Shown one piece after another: positions 1-12,800 of a DNA stretch of 64,000 nt. The first letter of the stretch is position 1; each line of letters begins with the position of its first letter. This DNA comes from Spirodela intermedia. Its lineage: Eukaryota; Streptophyta; Magnoliopsida; Alismatales; Araceae. Made by a program: the position numbers and the translations under genes. The stretch lies in contig LR746268.1 of the NCBI GenBank assembly GCA_902729315.2, forward strand, positions 4,333,501 through 4,397,500, given 5' to 3'. Under the pieces are notes generated by a model. That model was not told where the DNA came from. It worked only from the letters and a program-made list of their open reading frames with translations, and did not search any database.

Positions 1-820
1 GGGTGGGGGTGTCCCATATGTCAACCGTTTGCGTCCCGAAACTCAAGTTTGTGTTCAGTGTTCTTTCAGCCATCCAAGACGGGAAGTCTGTGTTCTTTAT
101 TTTGAAATCCAATTATTTTTCATTTCAAAAGGATTGGAAAATGCTTCAAAGAATCATGTTCTAGGCCATTAACTTGTGCAGATTTTTTCAAATTGCTTCT
201 CCGACCTATGTCAATTTCGAGTGAGATTAGCAGCATTTTTGACAGAATCTCTCTGGAAATGTGGAGTTGGTTCATGCATCACCAGGATGTCCTCATCCAT
301 ATCTGGTGGCTTCATCTATTCATTTCAATGAAATTTTGAAAATAACTCATACCAGAAGGTTCAAGTCACACAGACCAGATGCAAGATTGTGAAATGAATT
401 TTCAGCCTGGCAGGTGGATATTCAGAAAGAGGTCATTAGTAGAATATTATGCCTTTCTTATAGAAGGGATAGTACCAAGCATTGCTTACTGGCTGTAGGA
501 TCTTTATTTGTGCCCATGCTTGGAGGTGAGTTTCTGGGTTCAACAGCCACAGCCGTCCAGGACACAGGGAGACAGGCATGTGGGTAGCCTATGTGTTCAC
601 TCCAAGGGTTTATCATTAACAATTGGGTTTCTATTGACCAAAAGACTAGATAGTGTGTATTGCATAAACTTGCTTTAAGTTACCTCATGTGCAACTGATT
701 GTTCTGAATTCAAGTAGCTTTTTAACATCAAAATTTTCTTCGCAAACTCATAATTAAACAAGTAATTTGTTTCCTAAAGTTATCTCAGTCCTTTTGATTT
801 GATGTATTTTATTAATTTAG
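1..820. other. Upstream flank or intron of TAF1, no exon assigned
   Basis: This AT-rich stretch shows no convincing coding exon. The first clear TAF1 exon begins at 821 and needs two bases of a split codon from an upstream exon. That exon must lie either here, unrecognised, or before the window. A short acceptor/donor-bounded stretch near 508-525 looks exon-like but cannot be tied to the family. Most likely it is an intron. Confidence 0.4.
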
Positions 821-3800
821 CGGCTTGTTTGGCGCTCTTCTAGATGAAAAGAAATTGGAGCCGTTTTCAAACATGGTGGAGTCACAGTTTGACGGAATTT
901 CAGTTGCTAGATCCTCAGAGGATGATCAGACAGCCTTTGATTCAGAGGATTTTCAGGTGATTTACCATCTTTTATTTTCCTATCAATATTAAATCTTTAC
1001 ATGTTTCTGATTTCTTAAAAAAACGTATATAATATTCAGTAGCACAATCATACAGTGTGCTTAAATTTAAATTAAAGTTCCTGCTAAACTGGAAATTCAC
1101 TTTTGCTATACAAAAGTGATGGTTTTCTGTACATCTATATTCGTTTTTCTAGTCAAATGTTGTGGCGTACCTTTTTTATTGATCTTAAAAATGGCACACC
1201 TTGCTCATAGTGCTGTTTTCTAATTTGTGAAAATTGTCAAAATTTCTTTAGTCCTTATTTCAATGTTCATAAACTTACCTAGAGTTTTTTTAACATGGAC
1301 GACTGAATATTTATAGACAAAAGCTATATAGGCTAATGTTACTAGGTTTCTGAGAAGAAAAAAACGAGAATGCGTCTGTCATTCCTCTTCTCATCTATCC
1401 CTTCATATTCCTCGGTTTCTGTTCTAGGTAAACTTTTTACTCTTCATTCTCTCAGTTTATTTTTCTTTTAGATTTTATTTATCCCCTTTTTCTTTGTTAC
1501 TTTGCTGGTGAGGTGCCTTAATGGAATCCCTGAAAGTGGTAATAAGAAGATGAAAATTATTTGTACATGAAAAAAATGTGCATTTCACCAAAAAAGGGAA
1601 ATAAAGAGAGAATGAAGGAAGGGAGACACTTTTTAAAAGGGAAATGATGAAGGGAAATGGAGAAGAGAAGGGAAAAGTAGAGAAGGTGGGTGAATCAGAT
1701 AGATAGTTGGTCTTCCCTTCTCATCTTTCTCCTCTAATGAAATTGCGTAAATATGCAGTTTGATGGTGTTGTGTTCTGATGGGATTGGAGCAGGGGGCAA
1801 GCCTTGTTTTTTCCTCCTGTTGTTCAGGCTACCCTAGTTTGAGTCCAAAATAACGGCAGCATCCTCGACACCCCATTGGAATCGACACCCCAGAAAGCAG
1901 GCTGTCACCATTTTTTTTAAAAAATATTTGCAGTATATGTTTGATTTTTCTAAAATCATATCCTGAGCCTTGCACTCAGCATCCTCGCTCTGATCTGTTT
2001 TCGAGTTCTGCCAGCTTTCGTTTGTCAGGCGATTTCCATCTTTCTTTTATCTGGATATGAAATATATACCGATGCGTGCAGCTAAGAATTCTATTGGATT
2101 GGTATGCTATGTGTGGTATTGCAGTCTGAGATGCATTTGTTTTTTTTTATAGTTTTCTTTGTATTGTTAGAGGGGGGAAGCCCATGATTTGAATCTAGAA
2201 ATTCTTTTTGTTCGTCGTAATTCGTCTGTGCACCTAATTTGTCCATGACATCATGTTTTCATTTGTCATTAAATTTTTCGACAACCTCTGGCAAATTTTT
2301 GTCTGGGTGAAAGACAAACTGGTACCTGGATTCGTTTTGTTCCTATAGCAACTTATCCATTTTTATGGTTTATGCAAACATTCGTAGGAAGATTATGCTG
2401 CCTCAGAAGAGTTCAATGATTCTACAAGTGGAGCTGCCCTTCCTGTCTTATGCGTGGAGGACGGGACTGTAATATTACGTTTCTCCGAAATTTTTGGCAT
2501 TCACGAACCTCTGAAAAAGATGAAGAAGAGGGACAAACGTAGGTATCACAATGTTTTGCATATGGAACAATCATACTGAAGTTGTATGGTATTCTGCTGT
2601 TCAAATGTGGGCTTATTGTGAATGAGTTTATCAAGTTTCGTTGGTCGTAGAGTGCAATGCTTTGTTCCTGGTTCAGTATTTACTCATCCATTACATAACG
2701 TAACAATGAGAGATCTAAACAGATTTAGTTCAGATCTTTTATAGATAGAATATCCAACAAAGAATCATGAACTGCTGCATTCAATATTTGATAATAGCTC
2801 AGCTACTTTTTTTCTGAAACTTTATTTAATGTTAACTTAATTTCGAGTACTTTTTCTTTAATCTGGAGAATACACTTTTAAAAGGCATGCAAATAGATTA
2901 AGAATCAGGAGAAAAGGTCAAGAATCCGAAGCAACACTATGGACTGTTACACAAATTACAAAGACCCTTCTCGCCAGAAATTGATGAACCAGGATGGTAG
3001 AACGGACAGTTAGGTAAAAATTTAAGTTGAAACAACAGGTCAACGGCTCAAGCAACGAAATTGATTCAGGAATTTTCTAGATGAGATAAGTGGCATGGTG
3101 AAATATGGGAAGAGTATGATTGTGGTTGTGACTCCTAATAGGAGGGAACATAGAGTAGTGATCCGGAAATCTGTAAAGGATTTTCCCTATCTATTTCTTG
3201 TCTCTACTCACCAAGGGTGCGTTACTTCGTAGGGATAGTGTGATGATTCAATCCAATTTGAAAGCAGGACGACATGATTGAAAAAAAAGTATCTTCAAGG
3301 CAGGAGCCTTAATTTATGAATGGTAGTTTTGCTTAGGCTACCCAAGTACTACTTATCCTGGTCAACTATATTTTTTGGGTATGGCATAGCAGGTAGGCAT
3401 AGATGATAGCATGGCATCAAGTGGTAGTGAAAGTAAAACCTTGATATCGTCTATACTGGGGACTTCACTGTCGCACTACTCAAAAAATGGCTATAAATTT
3501 GAGCAAAAGGCTGATGGCTTTGACCATAAATAATACAGAAGTATTAAATAATTTACTTCATCAAATTTGTTTTTTGGGTAGGACCTGACATTTAGATGAA
3601 TGAAATGCGGTAATGGTCGGTAACTTTGAATAGGTGTTGCATGGAGCATGATCCCTTGAAGAGTAGTTTCCAATATTCAGCCAACGAAAAAAGTAAATTT
3701 ATAGTTTCAAAGAGATGATTTTAGAGAAGTAGATTTTGAGCCAAACCCCCTCTGATAAGTCATAGGAGGTGATGAAGAGCAGAGAAGATTGAAGAAAAGG

Positions 3801-6800
3801 AGGAAGAGAAGAGAGACCGTCGTATACGCGTGAACACTTTTTTTAAGTGGTTCAGATCCCCACATCAATGCTCACACTGAATTCACTTTCAAACAATAAT
3901 TAGGATTTTTAGAGGGGAAGCGATCCTTCAAATATAAGCCAAGGGGACCACGTCTCCCCAGGGAAGAAGGCTCCGAACTCTAAAAGTGTGGATAGGGGGT
4001 TAAGGTGTATGGTTTCGAAGAACTCTACTTAACCAAGGGTAGTCATGTAATTGATGTTGGATTCGTATCTGAACTATTCAACCACCATAACGATATTTAT
4101 AGCTTAATTTCTGTGCAACTAGTCATGCCTTTGCTATCCTATCAGTCATGTATTTTTTTGGCACAACCCAATTATTTCACTCCCCTTAAGCAACGTGACT
4201 GTCCAACTTCAGTAAGATTTCTGTGCGGCTTTTGATCTAATTCATAGCTGTATGCGCTCGTATTATCCTGGAAAAATAAAGGGGATGGTACCGACTCATT
4301 AGATATGAAAAAAGGAAGGGTTGTATGTGTTTATATTCAATCTGCTCTTAAAAACTCATACGATAATTATGGTCAGAATGAAATTGGTGTACGTAACTAC
4401 CCGTAACACCAAAATTAAAAGCTCCTTTAGCACCCTTTTCTCAAAAGCTATGCGTTATTAATACCCAACTCTCTTTGTTACTCTATACAAGCTTAATGGT
4501 CTGCATACAATGTAAGACACTATGCTTTCTGACCTCCTTAAGTGTCCACTGCTTGATGTAACTTGCGAATTACTCCATTCATGTATCCATTATAAATTTA
4601 TTGTGCAGGGTAACATCTGCCCAATCTCCAATGGTGCATCTGAGGAACAAATAGTCTAAAGGTTCTACATCCTCAGATAGACTGTAGTAGGTGCCGGAAC
4701 TATCCATATATAGAGCTAGTCAGTCGTATGTAAGCCCCCAATGCGAAATTCTCTCGTTAGTTGCCCCACTTTCTGTGGGAGTGAGTCTTTTAAAACTTGA
4801 GATGACAAATTCTGACTGGCTCCTCCATTGGGAATAATGTGATAAGCTTGCCTGACTCCTAAATCTTCCTTTCTTCTCTCATTCCATCATCATGCTTCAC
4901 TTGTTCAAGAAGGCAGCCTTCAATGGACCCTGGAAAAGACAGAATCAGCAATTTTGGAAGTTCTCACTTGCCTCTTACCTTCAATAGTTTAACTTGATTA
5001 CTTCTTATTGCACGATCACAATTTTTCTCAAAGGTTGTCAGAATGTATTAGAAGACAAAAAGGACCGTAGAATGGGTTTTGATTGTATATTCGTATATCC
5101 TTTTCGTAATTGAAATATTCCTAAATGTTATTCTTAGATGAAATTCGAGTTAAAATGGCTAAAAAAAATTAAATAACTTTATGAGTGGTAGCCTGCAAGA
5201 GTCATTTAGGAATACTAGTGAATAGGAATAATACGGTATAACGTTATGAGTGTCTCATTTCAGATTACATTCTTTGTGCACACATTTCTTAATGAAGATG
5301 CTGATTTAGATTTGTTGGAAATATCTTAAGATGTCTCACTATGGAATCAAATTTCTTTATGTGAAGCTTTATTCAGTTCTCCAATAGGGGAAATCATCTT
5401 CTGCTAGTATAATTATGAGCATTTCCCTGCAAAAATCGTTCAATGAATCATATCTTTTTTTTTTGGAAGATTTATTTTCTGTAAGATGATTCAATTATTG
5501 GTGGTTGATGGATTATCTTAGGCTATTTAATCCTGGAATCTGCTAAACTGCTCAATTAATCACCTTACAATTTTACTTCTGAGAGTTATTCATTTACACT
5601 TATATTATTGAGAATAGGACATTTTTGTGCAACAAGAGAGGCGTTTTATAATTTTAGGCTTTCTTAAACATATCATTATCAAAAACATGCAGATAGAGTC
5701 AAAACCATGGATCTTCCTGTTACCATTGAAGAGGATGAGGAGCTGTTCTTGCGTGGTTCAGTCAATGATCGACTTGTTGCTAGGGATCCTAGCTTGATGG
5801 AAGAAGTGTACGAGAAAATTGAAGAAGATGACAGTGGAGCAATGATTGTTGAATACAGTAAAGACTCTTGCTTGTTCTCACAGCCTATGAAAGAGGATGC
5901 CCAAATTGATGCACCTGCAGAATGGAAATCTCCTGTTTTTCATGAATTGTATCCTCTTCATCAGCTTGAGTGGGAAGACGAAATTATGTGGGGCAATTCA
6001 TCTCCTATCCTAGTCAGTCATGGGTCCTCACCGAGTAGTGTGATCTCTGAACATGACAGTGATCCGTACACAAATCTTGAAAAGGGAGAAGAGGTTACTG
6101 CAGACAGTAAGCAAGGATTACCGATTGTGCCTGATAATCACTGTTATTTGTCTGATGCTGGTTCAGTTGACCCACTTGGTATAAGGGATCTAGCCGAAAA
6201 ACCATTCATGCAATCAATGGACAAGAATTATCATCCTCATGCTGATGAGTTTACAGATGCTAAAACTCCCAAGGGTCTTGACGAAATTTGCAATAATGAC
6301 ACTTCAAAGCGTTTCAGAAAGTTAACCTTGCAAAACAAGGATTTTTTTGAAGGGAACTGGTTGGATCAAATTATATGGGATCCAAGTGACTATGTTCCCA
6401 AGCCAAAGCTGATATTTGATCTGCAAGATGAGCAAATGTTATTTGAAGTTTTAGACCAAAAAGATGTTGAACATCTTCGTTCACATGCAGGTGCAATGAT
6501 AATGAACCATTTGTCAAAATCGTCCACAGGTTATTCGTTTGATCTTTCTAGCCAGAGTGGGGCTTCTATTGGAAGATTTAACATTTCTAATGACAAGTAT
6601 TACTCCAATCGCAAGACTAGTCAGCAGTCAAAATCCCATGCCAAAAAGCGTGCTGTTCATGGTCTCAAAGTATTGCATTCTGTGCCTGCACTAAAACTAC
6701 AAACTATGAAACCGAAATTGAGCAAGTGAGTAGAGCAGCCAACCTCGTCTTTTCAAAAGCCATTTATATTTGCACACCTTTGCAGTTATTAGCCTGAGGA

Positions 6801-9800
6801 AAAACTGTGATATACTTTGTGAAAGTGCCTGAATTCAAACATTTTTTCACTAATGATATAATATTGTTGGGGTAATTGTTTTCTCTCAACTATTGTTGAA
6901 TTTTTAAATCCTTATGGATTGACACATTTTTTGACACGTGTATGTACAAAAGAGTGTAATTCAAGTTATTTGTTTTTTTACAGGCAATACCATGCTTTGC
7001 TTTTATTTGTAAAATATAACTTTTGATGAATGTCTATTATTCATTTTTACTTCACAATACTATCTCAATTAGCTTTCTTCTCCTATTAATTATATTTGCG
7101 TGTATGTGATGTAACTTTTCTTATATGTTTTGATCTTTCTGATTGGAAACAATCAAAATGCTGTCTTGGAAGTACTTTATATCTCATGCTTTTTACATGT
7201 CATACATGCTGTATTGGAAACTCTTTTCTTTCTCTTCAGATGTATTACGGGTACATCCGTAGGTTAAATTGAAAAATAGCATGGCCCTTTGAAGGACATA
7301 GGGTCATTTCTCTGCACTATTTCTACCTTGTTTGTCCACCTCTGATTTCAACTTGGAGGTTTGCTCCCTGATGTTCTGGATTCTAACCTTTAGGAGAATG
7401 GAATCGTGACAAGTTTACCTCCTACATCCACCTGGCCTGATCAATATGTCTCTCCTTTCCTTTTAAGTTAGAGCTTTTTTTAATAACAAAAAAAGAAAAC
7501 GGACGTAATCTATGCCAGTTTAAATTTTTATTTTTCACCTCTGGTTCGTATCCTGTCACTTAGGCCTTACCTTTTGTGGGCTTATTATATGATACTGTAG
7601 CATGATTACCTATTACTCTTTCACAAAAACTCGAATCTACTTTTCTTGATGTTGAGCATCTTTTAATCTTCTTACAGTGGAGATTCTCCTCAATGTACTA
7701 AACGAAAGGTTTTATTTTGATTGATATTTTATTGACTCATTATATTTTCTGTGCTCTTGTTATTCTTTCATGCTGTAACAATCAGCAAAGTTTTATACTT
7801 CATCCTTTATGCATTTTTCTTATCAGTATTTTCTTGCTTTTAGATTGACCTTTTTTGCAATTTGATTCGCCGGTAGTTATATTTATTTAGTTATTTTTAT
7901 CATTCTCTAATTCTTCTTGCTTTTGCCAGTAAGGATATGGCGAACTTTCATAGGCCGAAAGCTCTGTGGTATCCCCACGAGAATGAGTTCGTTACCAAGA
8001 TAGAAGGAATGCCCTACACTCAAGGACCCATTAATATTATTTTGAAAAGCTTAGGGGGGAAAGGGACCAAGTTTTTTGTAGCTGCTGAGGAGTTGTTGTC
8101 ATCTTTAAAGTTGAAATTTGCAAAGAAGCTTGGTTAGTTACACCTTTCGTAGCTTTGTCCTCTTTTTATCGTTTTTTCGTTTGCTTGTCATGATGGCATA
8201 CTCTTGTTTTCGTCCAGTAATGATCATTGACATTTATGGAAAGGCTTCTTAATGCTAAACGTCTTGAACTGTAACTTCTTGTTCTTAATCAGATTTCAAA
8301 CCATCAGAGAAGGTCAAAGTATTTTATATGGGAAAGGAGTTGGAAGATGAGAAGTCCCTTGCCTCTCAGAATGTCCGGCCAAATTCTTTGCTTCATCTTG
8401 TGCGCACAAAAATCCATCTGTTGCCAAGAGCCCAAAAATTGCCGGGTGAGAACAAGCCTCTTCGTCCCCCTGGAGCATTTAAAAAGAAATCTGAGCTTTC
8501 AGTGAAAGATGGACACGTATTCCTCATGGAGTAAGACTTCGTAATATGTTCTTTGAATGCTTTACCATTTACACCTCTTTCTTACGGTGACTCTGTTACA
8601 TGCATATGCACATAAGCACATCTTCCTGCTTTTGCCAATAAATTTCCTGTTTTCTAATTTCACTGTGTAGTATCTATCATTATCTTCATGAAACTAAATT
8701 CCAAGTCTATAGACCTTTGTGTGAAAATTTACCAATCAATTGTAAACCATATGTCCCTTGAATCTGGCAGGCACTGATTTGCCTCAGTTTTTTCATGTTT
8801 ACGCAATATTTGTGACACAAGTCAGTGAGCTATCACTTCAGAAACGAGAGAAGATGAGCTCTGTTCTTCTGACAGCTGGCAGTTTTTATGCACTCTTTCA
8901 CGAGTGAAAAAAAATCAATGAATCCTTTTTTCAACAGTTTCCAGCTCCACTGTTTGGACTAGTGTTAATTTCTTGTAAAAGGATGACTGTTATTTATTTT
9001 CCCTCTACCAGACTCAGCGTTATAACTTTTATATTTTTTTATTTTTGGATTGTAACTGGATGTTATGTCCATCGTCATGCATTATAATTTAGGATCTTTC
9101 ACTTAGGTTTCCTGTACTTTTTATGGAAAATGTAAACACGTGAGTAAAAACATGACTTGCTCATTTATGAGAAAAGCAGCCATTATAAGAAACAAAACAA
9201 AAAAAGGATTGCATCTCAAGCAAGAAAATATGGCCGATGATTATTTGGAGAAGAAGGAGAATATGGTGATCATATGTCAGTTGTCGAAAGTACTCTTATA
9301 TTGGTTATTGACAATGAAACTACTTCACTCTTCGTTGTCCTTGAGTTGGATAGTTCCGTGACTTCTTTTTGCATCAGAATAGATATGTCCGTGAGACAGA
9401 CTATAAGTCATCTTACATGTGAGAGAATATGTTCAAATTTATCTCATTTTTGGTTACTACAAAAGTAAATCAATGAGTTCATAGCAAATTGGTTTTTAGT
9501 TGTATGAATTATAACTTTAGGGCCAATAAACTGTGTAAAGTTCAAAAATTCATCTTTTGTAGATGACCCGTGTCCTTGTTAGAATGGCAATACACAGGAG
9601 GATCCCTTTGAATATAAACCGCCACAGAAGTCACGTGATATCACTGGGACGACTTAGCTACATATACCTTTGCGCGATGGATGACTGGAAAAATTTACCT
9701 TATTGGCTTTGCTGTTTGGCATGGACCAATTTTTATCCTAAGAAGCAGAAATATCCAATACATTAGAAAAAAAAGCTCATCAAGAGTGCAATAATATTAC

Positions 9801-12800
9801 ATTACATGAAATTTAAATATCAACTTCCATGGTGAGGACGAGCTCCCAATCACTTTTGATAAGGTTGTCGATATATGCCTACCAAACGAGATAGTTGGAT
9901 GAGACTGAAAGTCGTTCGTAGATCCCAGGAAGATTTTCAATTAACCTCTTTTATTATTTGAATAAGTTTGATATCAGCAGGATTCGAAATATTGCTGGGC
10001 AAACCCGAGTTTGACTAATATCTACAGATAGATCTCTGTAGACATTGTATTATTGTTATAGTAGATTATGTTACTACTCGTTTTTGTGTCGCTTTAGTTT
10101 TCATATTTAAAAGGCTAGGTTTATATATAAAGAGGCTCTAGGATCTCGTGCAATTTGGAGAGGATTGTGATCCAAGTCTTTCTCTCTCCTTTCTTGTCCA
10201 AGTTTGTCATGCTATCAGTTCTCTTTGCCCCATTAATTGTCTGCAGCGTCCGGATTGCTTCTCCCTCTCCATCGTTGGGTTCCTTTGGTGGCTGTTGATA
10301 AATCTGCCACATTTTGTAGGCTGCATATCATGGAAATTTTGAGTCAAGAACATTAGGGTTTTGTTGATTGTATTAAAGAACTACCTAAGGAAGAATACTG
10401 TTCAGGAGTACAATGTTCTATGACTTTATTGTTGAGCTGCATTTCTATCTTTGATGAAAATGTCCCTGCTGAGGCTCTAGTGGTGGTTCAAACATTGCAG
10501 GAAAATAACATGATAGATCGTTGTCATGAACAGCTGTGCAAAGCTAAGGGGGATATGCAGAGGAAAAACTCAACTCGTATTCTCATCACATATGACTGAC
10601 ATACAAGTACCAGGGCAACAAGACAAAGAAACTACCAAACCACTAGGAAGCCAACTAACAAGGAAAAGAACCAGCAATCTAGGAAATGGTCCAGATTAGA
10701 ACCGAATTCCTAATTACATATTCTTTCCCACAACCACTTCTTCGTAAAGCTAAGATCTGAGGAAAACAGTACAACTTGTTAACTGAATGAGACGCCTCAT
10801 GGTGTTGAAATTCTCAGCCTACCAGAATTCCCAGTAAACCAAAATCAATTTTTGAAAAACTATTGTGTCTGTCTTTTAATATCGAGCTCTCTCCACACGT
10901 GAAATAAAAGTAAAACGTTTTTTCCTATTTAGTCTTTTCAGGAAAAACAACAGACCACCAAAAAAATTTAAATGATAACAAAAAATAGAATGCTGGAATG
11001 TAACAGGAACCTCAAATATTGGATCTTTCCTCTGGATTATAACAGTCGGGTTAGTGGTTGCTGTAATCTTAATATAATCTACCTGGTTCTTGCTGTTGAA
11101 CCTGATGAATTACTGATACTCTGGCATCCACAGTTGAAGAAAGGGAGATAAAAGGAAGAGGAAAGTATGACAGGGAAGATGTTTGGGATGAAGGGAAATG
11201 ACTTGTCTGCTGTTTCTTTTTGCCATATTACTGCACAATCAATTGCATTTCAGTCTTTTCTGTATTGTATTTATGAATATTCATATATTACATTGAGATT
11301 TCGTACTCATGCATATTTATTTTCATGAGTGATGTGTCAGTTGAGTCATAATAGATCCCTCATCTTTGATGCGATTTCAGTTCAGTTATCAGTCCTATCT
11401 CTCTCTCTTTTGGCGTTAACCCCTTGTAAAGTTAGAACTCTTGTTTCTTTGTTAAAAATTGAACATGGTATCCAACTTATTTTTCTTTTCCTGACTAATG
11501 GACAGATACTGTGAAGAGAGACCTCTCCTTCTGGGAAATGTTGGGATGGGTGCTAGACTTTGTACTTACTATCAGAAATCTGCACCTGGTGATCAAACAG
11601 CGGCAACCCTGCGAAATGGAAACAGTGATCTTGGTAACGTTTTCACACTTGATCCAGTGGATAAATCCCCATTTCTTGGCAACATAAATCCTGGCTGTTA
11701 CCAGTCCAGTCTAGAGACAAACATGTACCGTTCACCCTTATTTCCGCACAAGTTGTCATCAACGGACTATCTTTTGGTCCGGTCAGCAAAAGGAACATTG
11801 TCACTACGTCGGATTGATAAACTATACATTGTTGGACAACAGGTAGGATTCCATCATTGTATTTATGTAACTAATGTTTGATATCTGTTTACACTCGCAA
11901 GCTGAACAATTTTTCAATGATTCATTTTACTCGGAATGGAAATTCAGATCTATCTGAATTTGTTGCATCCATAGGTGGGACACCCAGTGGTGACTAGTAC
12001 ATAACATGATGCTAATATGTATTTGTCCCCGCATTGTTGACCGTCACATCACTTTGTTTCTGGAAGCATGTGTCACTGCTAATCAGGATTTTATGAAACA
12101 TTTTTTTCCAGATGGTTGATTCATTTGAAAGGTTTATTTTCTTCTAATTATCCTAGAATGGTCCACCATTGCCTCAAAAGCATTGATTCGACTGGAAACT
12201 TGACCATATGAGTTTAGCAAAATGCACACAGATTGCTAAGTTATCCTGGCTTGCAAATCATATAAGTGCACTTGTAAAATCACACAGATGCTTCCCGTTC
12301 TCTCATTAAAAAATTTGAAGGACCCATTGCCTTTTCCAGTTCTCATCATTAGTGAAAATGTCTTTCACTTAAAGAGAACCTCTCATGTTGTCTACTAAGA
12401 AAGCCCACCCCAAATGAATTTCTGTTCTGATGTCTTCTAGCGATACCCTAACATGAGTGAGTCATCTAATCCTCTTCTGCTTTCACATGCAGTTCTTTAA
12501 TATATTTATCGACCTTTGGTAACCATCTCGTCTTGTTTGGCATGGGATGTTTCGCTTGTCTCTCTGCTGATTTATTGCATATCCCGCCTCTTCAATCGAT
12601 CTAAAATATTATTGTGGAATTTATGGTTGTAGTGATATTATATGATTGTCATCAGACACCACATGTCATGGAAACATGAGACTTTATTTTCTAGCCTGGT
12701 GGAACTAGTTGATGCTAGTTTTGAGAGTAGTTAATGACTGAATCATTGTGTGCCTCTTGTGTTTGTATGGATTGTTTGGCCAATGGGAGTTTTTTTTAAA

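Noticed and set aside
3840-4235. Possible transposon fragment in a TAF1 intron
   Set aside because: The AAGTGGTTCAGATC-type wording recalls plant element ends, but no terminal repeats, target duplication or coding remnant is visible.
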